From the NCBI RefSeq assembly GCF_003369575.1, contig NZ_PIOC01000033.1, forward strand, positions 92,380 through 156,379: DNA of 64,000 nt, given 5' to 3'. The notes under the pieces were generated by a model, which was not told where the DNA came from, made no database searches, and was given only the letters and a program-made list of their open reading frames with translations. The stretch comes from Oceanobacillus arenosus. GTDB taxonomy: Bacteria > Bacillota > Bacilli > Bacillales > Amphibacillaceae. Made by a program: the position numbers and the translations under genes. Position 1 is the stretch's first letter; every line of letters starts with the position of its first letter. Of the stretch, positions 40,094-47,750 are shown one piece after another.

Positions 40094-40336
40094 CGTTTGG
40101 CGAGGTCTGCAGAAGAAATAAATGTAGGATTAGTCGTTAGAAGTCTAGAGAATGATTTTAATGTATTGGAATGCTTTGATCGTGGGGCAAATCATTGTGT
40201 AATATCCCCTGCATGTACGTTAAAGCATGCATTTAATAAGGCATTACATGCGTTTTTCCAAGTGCTCGAGCAATATACGGTACAAGATTTAATTAATAAT
40301 GAGGAAGAATTGCGAGCGTTAATGGGAATAGAATAA
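40091..40336 (+). pseudogene. nsrR: NsrR-type Rrf2 repressor, C-terminal remnant only
   Basis: About 81 codons remain, starting in the middle of the protein (IRLARSAEEINVGLVVRS). They include the three [Fe-S] cysteines of NsrR in the order ECFD, NHCVISPAC, then HAFFQVLEQYTVQDL. The DNA-binding N-terminal 60-65 residues are absent. A TTG at 40097 is the first possible start, but it has no ribosome site. NsrR represses hmp in many bacteria, and the two remnants are arranged as a former divergent pair. Confidence 0.85.
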
Positions 40337-40408
40337 GCCTGTTTTATTTTTTCCTAAGAGGGAAGAATCACTAATATATCTACAATAAAAAAGGAGAGAT
40401 TCTTACTA

Positions 40409-40924
40409 ATGGGTAAAAAAATAGCAACGGTTATTACAAATATGTTTGAGGACGTCGAGTATACAAGCCCTGCGAAGGCCTTTGAGGATGCCGAACATGA
40501 AGTTATTACAATCGGGGACGAAAAGGGAAAACAAGTAGTAGGGAAGAATAAGGAAGCAACCGTTACAATTGATCAAGGAATTGGTGATGCAGATCCAAAT
40601 GATTATGATGCATTGTTTATTCCAGGTGGTTTTTCACCGGATCAGCTACGTGCAGATGACCGATATGTAGCATTTGCAAAACATTTCATGGATGAGAAAA
40701 AACCTGTTTTCGCAATTTGCCACGGGCCACAGCTATTAATTACTGCGAAAACGTTAGAAGGTCGCGATGCAACAGGGTATAAATCAATCCAGGTTGATAT
40801 GGAATATGCGGGCGCGAAGGTAGTAGACAAGGAAGTTGTTGTTTGTCAGAACCAGCTCGTTACAAGTCGCCAGCCAGATGACATCCCAGCATTTAACAGA
40901 GAATCATTAAATCTTTTGAAATAG
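40409..40924 (+). CDS. DJ-1/PfpI family protein (type 1 glutamine amidotransferase-like)
   Basis: This 171-residue protein resembles B. subtilis YfkM/YraA stress proteins. The nucleophile elbow is AICHGPQ, with Cys near residue 104 and the adjacent His. The acidic partner is in MFEDVEY at 11-17. PfpI relatives act as deglycases or chaperone-type stress proteins; the activity here is not determined. AAAGGAGAGATTC precedes the ATG. The gene is closed by a long terminator hairpin shared with the convergent yaaH. Confidence 0.9.
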   Translation: MGKKIATVITNMFEDVEYTSPAKAFEDAEHEVITIGDEKGKQVVGKNKEATVTIDQGIGDADPNDYDALFIPGGFSPDQLRADDRYVAFAKHFMDEKKPVFAICHGPQLLITAKTLEGRDATGYKSIQVDMEYAGAKVVDKEVVVCQNQLVTSRQPDDIPAFNRESLNLLK

Positions 40925-40927
40925 ATA

Positions 40928-40966
40928 AAAAATTGCGCTATGACTTATTGTCATAGCGCAATTTTT
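40928..40966. terminator. Bidirectional terminator between pfpI-like gene and yaaH
   Basis: AAAAATTGCGCTATGAC pairs with GTCATAGCGCAATTTTT around TTATT, a 17-bp perfect stem with T-runs in both directions. Confidence 0.9.
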
Positions 40967-40969
40967 CTC

Positions 40970-42256
40970 TTATAATTTTGTGATCTCAAATTGATCATTC
41001 AATAATAGCCAATTTTGTGGAAAGGCTAATCCGAGCTTCCAATAGGCAATCCCGCGTAAATTTACTTCACGGATAAGGTCAAACTTAGCTTGAATGGAGC
41101 GCGCATCCTCAAACCAAACTTCATGAATCTTGCCATCGTTCGCTGTGTATTGAAAGAATGGTGCCTGTGCTCTGGTATTATACTCAATCGCCACGTGATG
41201 CTTCCTTGCAATAGCGATTGCTTGTTGTGGACTGACGGCACGCGCGGCAGCTCCTCCTTCGACAAAAGGAAGGGTCCAATCATATCCGTATAAGTTTTGC
41301 CCTAATAGAATCTTCTCTGCTGGCATTTCTGTCAGTGCATATTCGACGACCTTTTTCACTTCAGGTAGTGGTGATACAGCCATTGGCGGACCATAGCTAT
41401 AGCCCCATTCATAGGTCATTAACACAACAAAATCGGCTATTTTGCCAATTGCTCCGTAATCATGTGCTTCATATAGTGTGCCAGTTTGTGTGGCGCTTGT
41501 TTTTGGTGCAAGTGCGACAGATAGGAGTAATCCAGCCTGTGAGAAACGCTCCTTTGTCTTACGTAGAAAAGTAATATAGGCCTCACGATCTGCAGGAGGA
41601 ATGAATTCGAAGTCAAAGTGTACGTCGGTGAATCCCCCTTTTGTCGCTGTGTTGACAATATTATCGAGTAGCGTATTCTGGACTGCCTGAACGGTTAGGA
41701 TGATATGCATCAAATCTGAGTTAAAGGAGCCATCCTCCAAGTTTGTCAACACCAACATTAGTGCCGTATTATTTCTATTAGCAATGGTCTTTAGGTTTCC
41801 AATCGGTGGCGCATTCAAACTGCCATCACGATTGACGCTATAACTAAAATGGGCGAGATAGGTTAAATATGGCGTCGTTTTCGTTGCTGCATTTTCCAAT
41901 GTCGTCGAAACTGTTTCACCAGATGGCTCAATATATGCGTTGGATGTAATGGCACGTTTAGGTAAGGGTGGAATATATAATCGAAATCCGACTGAGAGCG
42001 GATTGTTAACCCCAATATTATTAATCCGTGCTAATTCCTGAACCGTCATACCGAAGCTGCTTGCAATGGAATACAATGTATCGCCAGGTTGAACAAAATA
42101 AAACTGACCCACAATCGGAATAACTAACGCTTGACCAACGACGAGCTCACTTGGGGTATCCAGTTCATTGGCAGCGATAATACTATTGACAGATGAATGA
42201 TATGTATTGGCAATTTCAAATAACGTATCCCCCCGTGCTACAACATGAATTTGCAA
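40970..42256 (-). CDS. yaaH: Spore cortex N-acetylglucosaminidase YaaH (SleL)
   Basis: This 428-residue protein has two LysM domains (about 2-46 and 51-95) that bind peptidoglycan. A GH18 domain follows with DVHFDFE (Asp211, Asp215, Glu217), the DxxDxE catalytic motif. It closely follows B. subtilis YaaH (427 residues), a spore-coat enzyme that degrades cortex fragments during germination. The start is TTG 42256 with GGGGGGA 6 bases upstream. A possible mother-cell sigma-E promoter lies at 42293-42320. The position between dgk and yaaI is conserved. Confidence 0.95.
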   Translation of the reverse strand: MQIHVVARGDTLFEIANTYHSSVNSIIAANELDTPSELVVGQALVIPIVGQFYFVQPGDTLYSIASSFGMTVQELARINNIGVNNPLSVGFRLYIPPLPKRAITSNAYIEPSGETVSTTLENAATKTTPYLTYLAHFSYSVNRDGSLNAPPIGNLKTIANRNNTALMLVLTNLEDGSFNSDLMHIILTVQAVQNTLLDNIVNTATKGGFTDVHFDFEFIPPADREAYITFLRKTKERFSQAGLLLSVALAPKTSATQTGTLYEAHDYGAIGKIADFVVLMTYEWGYSYGPPMAVSPLPEVKKVVEYALTEMPAEKILLGQNLYGYDWTLPFVEGGAAARAVSPQQAIAIARKHHVAIEYNTRAQAPFFQYTANDGKIHEVWFEDARSIQAKFDLIREVNLRGIAYWKLGLAFPQNWLLLNDQFEITKL

Positions 42257-42292
42257 GATTATCCCCCCTTTTTTTAGGAATCTTTTACTATC

Positions 42293-42320
42293 AACTTATG
42301 ATGCAGGGGGATAAGATATA
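42293..42320 (-). promoter_or_regulatory. Possible sigma-E promoter of yaaH
   Basis: On the minus strand, TATATC, 14 bases, then CATAAGTT fits the sigma-E pattern (ATA ... CATACANT) with two -10 mismatches. It lies about 40 bases before the start. Confidence 0.4.
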
Positions 42321-42324
42321 CCAG

Positions 42325-42858
42325 TTAGAATGCGTCAATATTTGCCTTCATTACAGATTTCATTAAATTCAATGCGTAACGATTATTATCCTTGTCCTCC
42401 GATGCCATGCAATTCTCAGGAATCGACATCGTGAATTTATACATATAGGCATCCTTCGCTGTAAACAAAACACAGATATCACCTGCAATACCAGCAATAA
42501 TTAAATGGGTTCTCCCCAAATCGGAAAGCAAGGATTGCAATGGCGTTTGGAAAAATGCAGAATGCTGTGGTTTAATTAGGAAATAATCATCATGATCAGG
42601 TCTGAGTGTTTCAATTATTTCCCGGCTTCGGTCATTTTTACAATGCTCAATGATTTTATGAAAGTCTGCTTGCCATATTCTATAATGATCATTAACATAA
42701 ATGAGAGGGAGATTATTTTCCTTTGCAAACTTCTTTAGTTTCATGAGATTTGGTAAAATTTCTTTGGTATTACGTAGTAAATTATTGCCACCATCGAAGT
42801 CAAAGTCATTGATAATATCGATAAATAAGACGGCAGAATTTTCAAGTGAAGTATTCAT
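42325..42858 (-). CDS. yaaI: Isochorismatase-family hydrolase YaaI
   Basis: This 177-residue cysteine-hydrolase-fold protein has the N-terminal acid in VLFIDIINDFDF. A KPQHSAFFQTPL segment carries the Lys near residue 97. IAGIAGDICVLFTAKDAYM carries the catalytic Cys near 128. B. subtilis YaaI (181 residues) is at the same place. Whether it hydrolyses isochorismate is not shown; the family includes nicotinamidases. It is upstream of yaaH on the same strand and divergent from tadA. Confidence 0.9.
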   Translation of the reverse strand: MNTSLENSAVLFIDIINDFDFDGGNNLLRNTKEILPNLMKLKKFAKENNLPLIYVNDHYRIWQADFHKIIEHCKNDRSREIIETLRPDHDDYFLIKPQHSAFFQTPLQSLLSDLGRTHLIIAGIAGDICVLFTAKDAYMYKFTMSIPENCMASEDKDNNRYALNLMKSVMKANIDAF

Positions 42859-42919
42859 ATATTTCTCCTTTTATTAGAAAACTTATATCTATAACTATTT
42901 CCTATAAAAACTATAATGA

Positions 42920-43393
<474 letters not shown>

Positions 43394-43413
43394 TCGAAAT
43401 CCGGTTATTTCCA

Positions 43414-43442
43414 TTGCAATATTTTTTCAATATGGCTATAAT
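43414..43442 (+). promoter_or_regulatory. Sigma-A promoter of SRP RNA
   Basis: TTGCAA (43414-43419), 17 bases, perfect TATAAT (43437-43442). Transcription would start about 43449. Confidence 0.8.
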
Positions 43443-43448
43443 GGAAAC

Positions 43449-43718
43449 TACCGTGCTAAGCGGGGAGGTAGCGGTGCCCTGTACTCGCAATCCGCTATAG
43501 CGAGGCTGAATTCCCATCTTAGGTGAGGCGATTTTATGGTCTGCCTTAAGGAATTGGTGTTGACGCTCAGGTCCTGCGCAATGGGGACCCATGAATCCTG
43601 TCAGGTCCGGAAGGAAGCAGCAGTAAGTGGTCATCTCTGTGTGCCGCGGGATAGCCTAGGCCGAGCCATGAACTTAAGTAACGCATAGGATCGTCACATC
43701 GACGATGGGTGCACGGCA
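43449..43718 (+). ncRNA. scr: Signal recognition particle RNA, large Bacillus type (scRNA)
   Basis: This is about 270 nt, with the universal SRP apical domain GTCAGGTCCGGAAGGAAGCA at 43600-43619. It starts CCGTGCTAAGCGGGGAGGTA and ends GGGTGCACGGC, the 5' and 3' halves of the Alu-domain form. It partners Ffh for membrane targeting. It lies between tadA and dnaX as in B. subtilis. Confidence 0.95.
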
Positions 43719-43731
43719 TACATAGACTTTT

Positions 43732-43772
43732 AACCTCTTTGTCATTTCATACATTGACAAAGGGGTTTTATT
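43732..43772 (+). terminator. Intrinsic terminator of SRP RNA
   Basis: AACCTCTTTGTCA pairs with TGACAAAGGGGTT, followed by TTATTTT. Confidence 0.85.
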
Positions 43773-43804
43773 TTACAAATAATTAATTGTTTTCATCTAG
43801 GCAG

Positions 43805-43834
43805 TTCACATTCATAGTAAAAATCGGGTATAAT
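43805..43834 (+). promoter_or_regulatory. Sigma-A promoter of dnaX
   Basis: TTCACA (43805-43810), 18 bases, TATAAT (43829-43834), about 30 bases before the dnaX start. Confidence 0.55.
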
Positions 43835-43865
43835 TAGAAATAGATCATAGAGGAGAATTTGTAAA

Positions 43866-45554
43866 ATGAGCTATCAAGCTTTATACCGCGTATATCGCCC
43901 TAGACAGTTTAAGGATGTTGCAGGACAATCACATATAACACGTACATTACAGAACGCAATTGTGCAGGAGAAATTCTCGCATGCTTATATTTTTTCCGGT
44001 CCAAGAGGGACGGGAAAAACGAGTGCAGCGAAGATTTTTGCGAAGGCAATTAATTGTGAGCATGCACCGGTAAAAGAACCATGTAATGAATGTGATGCAT
44101 GTCGTGGTATCCAGGATGGTTCTATTTCGGATGTTATCGAAATTGATGCTGCATCTAATACAAGTGTGGATGATATTCGTGAAATTCGTGAAAATGTTAA
44201 ATATGCCTCAAGTGTCGTTCCTTATAAAGTATATATTATTGATGAGGTACACATGATCTCGAACAATGCATTTAATGCGTTGTTAAAAACGTTAGAGGAA
44301 CCACCGAAGCATGTCGTATTTATACTAGCAACGACTGAGCCACATAAAATCCCACTGACAATTCTTTCGCGATGTCAGCGTTTTGACTTTAAACCAATCT
44401 CGAATCAAGCGATTGTTGACCGAATGCAAACTGTTATTGATGCGGAAGAGGTTTCGGTAACACCTGAAGCGTTAGAAACAATTGCGATAGCGGCCGAGGG
44501 TGGAATGCGTGATGCACTAAGTATTCTTGATCAGGCGATATCATATAGTGATGATACCGTTGAATTGGATGACGTATTAGCAGTAACAGGCGGCGTCTCC
44601 CAAGGTGTCTTAACAGATATTGTTAAAGCAATGTATGAGAAAGATGTCCAGCATTCAATTGAACTATTGAATAATATTATCCAAGGTGGGAAAGATCCGG
44701 GACGTTTTGTATATGATCTGATATACTTTATGCGTGATTTATTGTTATATAAAAGTGCTGCCTCTTTAGAAAGCTTACTTGAAAGAGCAAGAGCAGATGA
44801 GCATTTTCAAGCGTTAGCGGAATCAGTATCCATTAGCTGGATTCAGGATGCGATCATGCAATTGAATCATTGCCAGCAAGAAATTAAATGGACGAATAGC
44901 CCTAAGGTCTTTATCGAAATCACAATACTAACAATTACGAATCGTTATCATGAACAGGATCAATCCGATACAATCGTTCATTCTGATGTTGTAATGAAGC
45001 TTACACAGAAATTGACTCAGCTTGAAAAAGAACTAACCCAATTAAAGGAAAATCCAGTTGTTTCTGCACAACCAGTGGAAACACGGGAAAAGCGAAGAGC
45101 GCCAGCAAGATCCTCGAAAAACGGTTATAAGATTCCGTTTGAAAGAATCCGTGAAGTACTAAAAGATGCCGAAAAACCAGCATTGAAAGATGTGCAGTCC
45201 AACTGGGCAAACTTCTTAAGTAAATTAAAAACGATGAATGCACCTGCACACGCAACGATTCTCGATAGTAAACCTGCAGCGGCCTCGTCCAGTGCACTTG
45301 TCGTTTCTTTTAAATATGAAATCCACTGTTCCCTTTTCCTAGAACATCGGGAAACCGTTGAATCTGTACTAGCGAGTGTATTGGATAAGCAATTAACAAT
45401 CATTCCAATTCCAGACAGGGAATGGACGGAGTTACGCAATGATTATATTAACAATCATGAGAAACCAACAGAACAAAAAGAAAATGAAGCCGACCCCGTA
45501 GTGGACGAAGCAAGAAAGCTGTTTGGTGAGGATTTAGTAGAAGTACATGAATAG
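43866..45554 (+). CDS. dnaX: DNA polymerase III subunits gamma/tau
   Basis: This 562-residue clamp-loader ATPase has the P-loop GPRGTGKTSAAKIFAKAINC near residue 45, four zinc cysteines in CEHAPVKEPCNECDAC, the DEVHMIS Walker B, and the SRC arginine-finger motif (LSRCQRFDF). Domain III and the tau-type C-terminal region for DnaB and polymerase contact follow. I saw no obvious frameshift signal to make gamma. It begins the dnaX-yaaK-recR-yaaL cluster. Confidence 0.96.
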   Translation: MSYQALYRVYRPRQFKDVAGQSHITRTLQNAIVQEKFSHAYIFSGPRGTGKTSAAKIFAKAINCEHAPVKEPCNECDACRGIQDGSISDVIEIDAASNTSVDDIREIRENVKYASSVVPYKVYIIDEVHMISNNAFNALLKTLEEPPKHVVFILATTEPHKIPLTILSRCQRFDFKPISNQAIVDRMQTVIDAEEVSVTPEALETIAIAAEGGMRDALSILDQAISYSDDTVELDDVLAVTGGVSQGVLTDIVKAMYEKDVQHSIELLNNIIQGGKDPGRFVYDLIYFMRDLLLYKSAASLESLLERARADEHFQALAESVSISWIQDAIMQLNHCQQEIKWTNSPKVFIEITILTITNRYHEQDQSDTIVHSDVVMKLTQKLTQLEKELTQLKENPVVSAQPVETREKRRAPARSSKNGYKIPFERIREVLKDAEKPALKDVQSNWANFLSKLKTMNAPAHATILDSKPAAASSSALVVSFKYEIHCSLFLEHRETVESVLASVLDKQLTIIPIPDREWTELRNDYINNHEKPTEQKENEADPVVDEARKLFGEDLVEVHE

Positions 45555-45658
45555 AAGAAAAGTATAGCGGGCTTGCCCATGTGAAACTAGACAGGGAAAA
45601 GTAAACATGCTTAATAACAGAAATAAAATATATGTATATATAAAAGGAGGTATTTTCC

Positions 45659-45973
45659 ATGAAGGGAAATATGAATAACATGATGAAGCAAATGCAAAAA
45701 ATGCAAAAGAAAATGATGCAAGCACAGGATGAGCTTCATGAAATGGCATTTGAAGCATCTGCTGGCGGCGGAATGGTAACAATTTCTGCTAACGGAAAGA
45801 AGGAAATAACAGATATTCAAATTAAAGAAGAGGTTGTTGATCCAGACGATATCGAAATGTTGCAGGACCTTATTGTCGCAGCAGTAAATGATGTAATGAA
45901 GCAAGTAGATGACAAAACAAATGATACGATGGGACAATTCACAAAAGGACTAAATGTTCCTGGAATGTTCTAA
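45659..45973 (+). CDS. yaaK: YbaB/EbfC nucleoid-associated protein YaaK
   Basis: This 104-residue DNA-binding dimer of the YbaB/EbfC family begins [20 protein letters not shown], a methionine- and lysine-rich helix. The conserved core [18 protein letters not shown] follows. AAAGGAGG lies 9 bases upstream of the ATG. It sits between dnaX and recR, a widely conserved trio. Confidence 0.95.
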   Translation: MKGNMNNMMKQMQKMQKKMMQAQDELHEMAFEASAGGGMVTISANGKKEITDIQIKEEVVDPDDIEMLQDLIVAAVNDVMKQVDDKTNDTMGQFTKGLNVPGMF

Positions 45974-46029
45974 TCTAAGGATAGGATTGGGCTGATAGCT
46001 GTAGAGATACCATTATCAGCCACATATCG

Positions 46030-46084
46030 TGTTAGGCGCCAAGCGGCAAATGCATCTTGCATACATTTGCTGCTGTCCAGGCGT
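46030..46084 (+). repeat. Imperfect hairpin upstream of recR
   Basis: GTTAGGCGCCAAGCGGCAAA and TTTGCTGCTGTCCAGGCG form a long imperfect stem, with a GCAAATGCATCTTGCATACATTTGC-type tip trimmed here to AAATGCATCTTGCATACATT. It could be a processing or attenuation hairpin in the yaaK-recR mRNA; the function is unknown. Confidence 0.4.
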
Positions 46085-46112
46085 TTCTGCTTTACAAGTA
46101 GGAGGCATATGA

Positions 46113-46709
46113 ATGTATTATCCAGAACCAATTTCAAAACTAATTGATAGTTTTACAAAGCTGCCAGGGATTGGACCAAAAACAGCCGTCCGTCTGGCAT
46201 TTTTTGTAATAAACATGAAAGATGACGATGTGTTCGATTTTGCGAATGCATTGGTAAATGCAAAACGCGAACTAACACATTGCAGCGTATGTGGCAATAT
46301 TACTGACCAGGATCCATGTTTGATTTGCCAGGATAATTCTAGGGACAATTCGATTATCTGTGTTGTTCAAGATCCGAAAGATGTGATCGCTATGGAGAGA
46401 ATGAAGGAATTTCGTGGGAAATACCATGTGCTTCACGGTGCGATTTCACCGATGGATGGAATTGGACCAGAGGATATTAACGTTCCTTCATTGCTTAATC
46501 GCCTAAAAGATGAAGAAGTGAAGGAAATAATTTTGGCTACCAATCCGAACATCGAAGGGGAAGCGACTGCGATGTATATTTCCCGTCTCGTGAAACCATC
46601 TGGAATCAAGACAACAAGAATTGCCCATGGTTTACCAGTAGGTGGGGACTTGGAATATGCGGATGAAGTAACATTATCGAAGGCATTAGAGGGAAGACGA
46701 GATTTGTAG
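46113..46709 (+). CDS. recR: Recombination protein RecR
   Basis: This 198-residue protein acts with RecF and RecO to load RecA at gaps. The helix-hairpin-helix [15 protein letters not shown] is near residue 15. The zinc finger [16 protein letters not shown] is at 55-70. The Toprim domain ([13 protein letters not shown] ... [12 protein letters not shown]) follows. TAGGAGG lies upstream of the start. Confidence 0.97.
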   Translation: MYYPEPISKLIDSFTKLPGIGPKTAVRLAFFVINMKDDDVFDFANALVNAKRELTHCSVCGNITDQDPCLICQDNSRDNSIICVVQDPKDVIAMERMKEFRGKYHVLHGAISPMDGIGPEDINVPSLLNRLKDEEVKEIILATNPNIEGEATAMYISRLVKPSGIKTTRIAHGLPVGGDLEYADEVTLSKALEGRRDL

Positions 46710-46733
46710 ATGAATAGAAGTATCCGTACAATT

Positions 46734-46781
46734 TGGGCTGTCGCCTAAAGCTTTTAGACAGCTAAGTTTTTTAAAAGTTAG
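46734..46781 (+). repeat. Intergenic repeat family C, core copy
   Basis: GGGCTGTCGCCTAAAGCTTT, then AGCTAAGTTTTTTAAAAG. It matches the second half of the element at 55434-55525. Confidence 0.55.
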
Positions 46782-46792
46782 GTGAAGCTTAC

Positions 46793-47014
46793 ATGGCTAG
46801 GAAGAAAATAAAGAAAAAAGATGTCGATGGGGAATTATTAGATGCTATTGCTATGTTGGAAAAGGAATGGAAACATATCGAGTCCATCTTTGAAATGAGT
46901 ATTGAACCAACACAGAGCGGTCTTCAAAGTGTAAAGCTTGCGCAGGCAAAATATTTATTCTTACTGCGTGAAGCTAGATATCGGAGAGTTAGTGCGTTTA
47001 GAACGCAGCAATAG
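46793..47014 (+). CDS. yaaL: YaaL family protein (DUF2508)
   Basis: This 73-residue charged protein of the DUF2508 family has a lysine-rich N-terminus (MARKKIKKKDVDGELLDAI) and a central helix ending LFLLREARYRR. The function is unknown. B. subtilis yaaL is at the same place between recR and bofA. A terminator follows, so it probably ends the dnaX transcription unit. Confidence 0.9.
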   Translation: MARKKIKKKDVDGELLDAIAMLEKEWKHIESIFEMSIEPTQSGLQSVKLAQAKYLFLLREARYRRVSAFRTQQ

Positions 47015-47043
47015 TTTAGTAGAATCGTCTATATAAACAATCG

Positions 47044-47077
47044 GAACTAGGGCCAGCCTCGATGCTGGTTTTTAGTT
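47044..47077 (+). terminator. Intrinsic terminator after yaaL
   Basis: CCAGC CTCGAT GCTGG is followed by TTTTTAG. Outer GAACTA/TAGTTC bases extend the stem. Confidence 0.65.
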
Positions 47078-47137
47078 CTTTTTTCTCCGTCTTGCTCATA
47101 TGTACTAAGTAGGACAGGAAAAGGGAGTTGATATACG

Positions 47138-47401
47138 ATGGTTTCTATGATTGTGATTGGTATAAGTATTGCATTAATTATGATTTTACTCTTTGTTGGT
47201 ACACCTCTTAAACCAATGCGATTTATTGGACAAGCAATTGTAAAGCTGGGGATTGGTGTTTTACTATTATTTTTCTTTAATGTGGTTGGCGGTTACCTCG
47301 GTCTTCACATCCCTATCAATCTATTTACCGCAGTCGTTTCCGGATTCTTAGGGTTGTTCGGCGTCGCATCGCTTGCAGCAATTCATTTGTTTATTCTATA
47401 A
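47138..47401 (+). CDS. bofA: Pro-sigma-K processing inhibitor BofA
   Basis: This 87-residue protein has about two to three membrane segments and the BofA C-terminal pattern HIPINLFTAVVSGFLGLFGVA. It holds the SpoIVFB protease inactive in the outer forespore membrane until a forespore signal arrives. B. subtilis BofA is 87 residues and in the same place. AAGGGAG precedes the ATG. No rRNA operon lies between bofA and csfB here, unlike B. subtilis (rrnA). Confidence 0.92.
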   Translation: MVSMIVIGISIALIMILLFVGTPLKPMRFIGQAIVKLGIGVLLLFFFNVVGGYLGLHIPINLFTAVVSGFLGLFGVASLAAIHLFIL

Positions 47402-47416
47402 ATTCCCTTATTTTTT

Positions 47417-47445
47417 GTATAGATTCCGTTAGATTAGGAGATACT
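47417..47445 (+). promoter_or_regulatory. Sigma-F promoter of csfB
   Basis: GTATA (47417-47421), 15 bases, GGAGATACT (47437-47445) fits GYATA-N15-GGNNANANT at every fixed position. It is 23 bases before the csfB ATG. Confidence 0.75.
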
Positions 47446-47468
47446 GTTTTCTAACGGAGGTGGGGAGA

Positions 47469-47660
47469 ATGGAACAATTGAATTCCATTAAACGCTGTGG
47501 GATTTGCGAGGAAGAGAAGCGGGAAGGAATCCATTTATACAATTTTTTTATCTGTAGTGAATGTGAGCATAATATGATTCACACGGAGCCAAGAGAAGAG
47601 AAGTATAATTACTATCTGCAAAAATTAAAGAATATCAGTCAACCGACATTATTTTCATAG
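47469..47660 (+). CDS. csfB: Anti-sigma-G factor Gin (CsfB)
   Basis: This 63-residue zinc protein has CGIC (10-13) and CSEC (29-32), the paired cysteines of Gin. It blocks premature sigma-G (and sigma-E) activity in the forespore. ATG 47469 lies 8 bases after GGAGG; a GTG at 47460 is in frame but too close. A sigma-F promoter directly upstream matches the known control of csfB. Confidence 0.92.
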   Translation: MEQLNSIKRCGICEEEKREGIHLYNFFICSECEHNMIHTEPREEKYNYYLQKLKNISQPTLFS

Positions 47661-47671
47661 AATATCCGGGG

Positions 47672-47696
47672 TCTTTGCTTGCAAAGGCTTTTTTTC
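47672..47696 (+). terminator. Intrinsic terminator of csfB
   Basis: GTCTTTGC TT GCAAAGGC, followed by TTTTTTT. Confidence 0.75.
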
Positions 47697-47750
47697 TTGC
47701 CTAGATAACGTTAATATAATGGTACATAAAATTGAAGGGGATTTTTTAAA

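Noticed and set aside
40097..40336. Short plus-strand frame as a complete 79-residue protein
   Set aside because: It aligns with the second half of NsrR only, begins in mid-domain and lacks a ribosome site, so it is a remnant.
38630..40924. A novel defence or toxin-antitoxin island in the accessory block
   Set aside because: The genes are a papain-fold hydrolase, a DUF4870 protein, hmp/nsrR remnants and a DJ-1-like protein, with separate terminators and no shared operon or partner pattern.
45448..45937. Several overlapping minus-strand frames of 77-108 codons opposite yaaK
   Set aside because: They are antisense to yaaK and dnaX, rich in Cys/His/Phe from reverse-complement bias, and have no ribosome sites.
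46030..46084. CRISPR-like repeat or small RNA upstream of recR
   Set aside because: It is a single imperfect hairpin with no repeated units or promoter; listed only as a hairpin.
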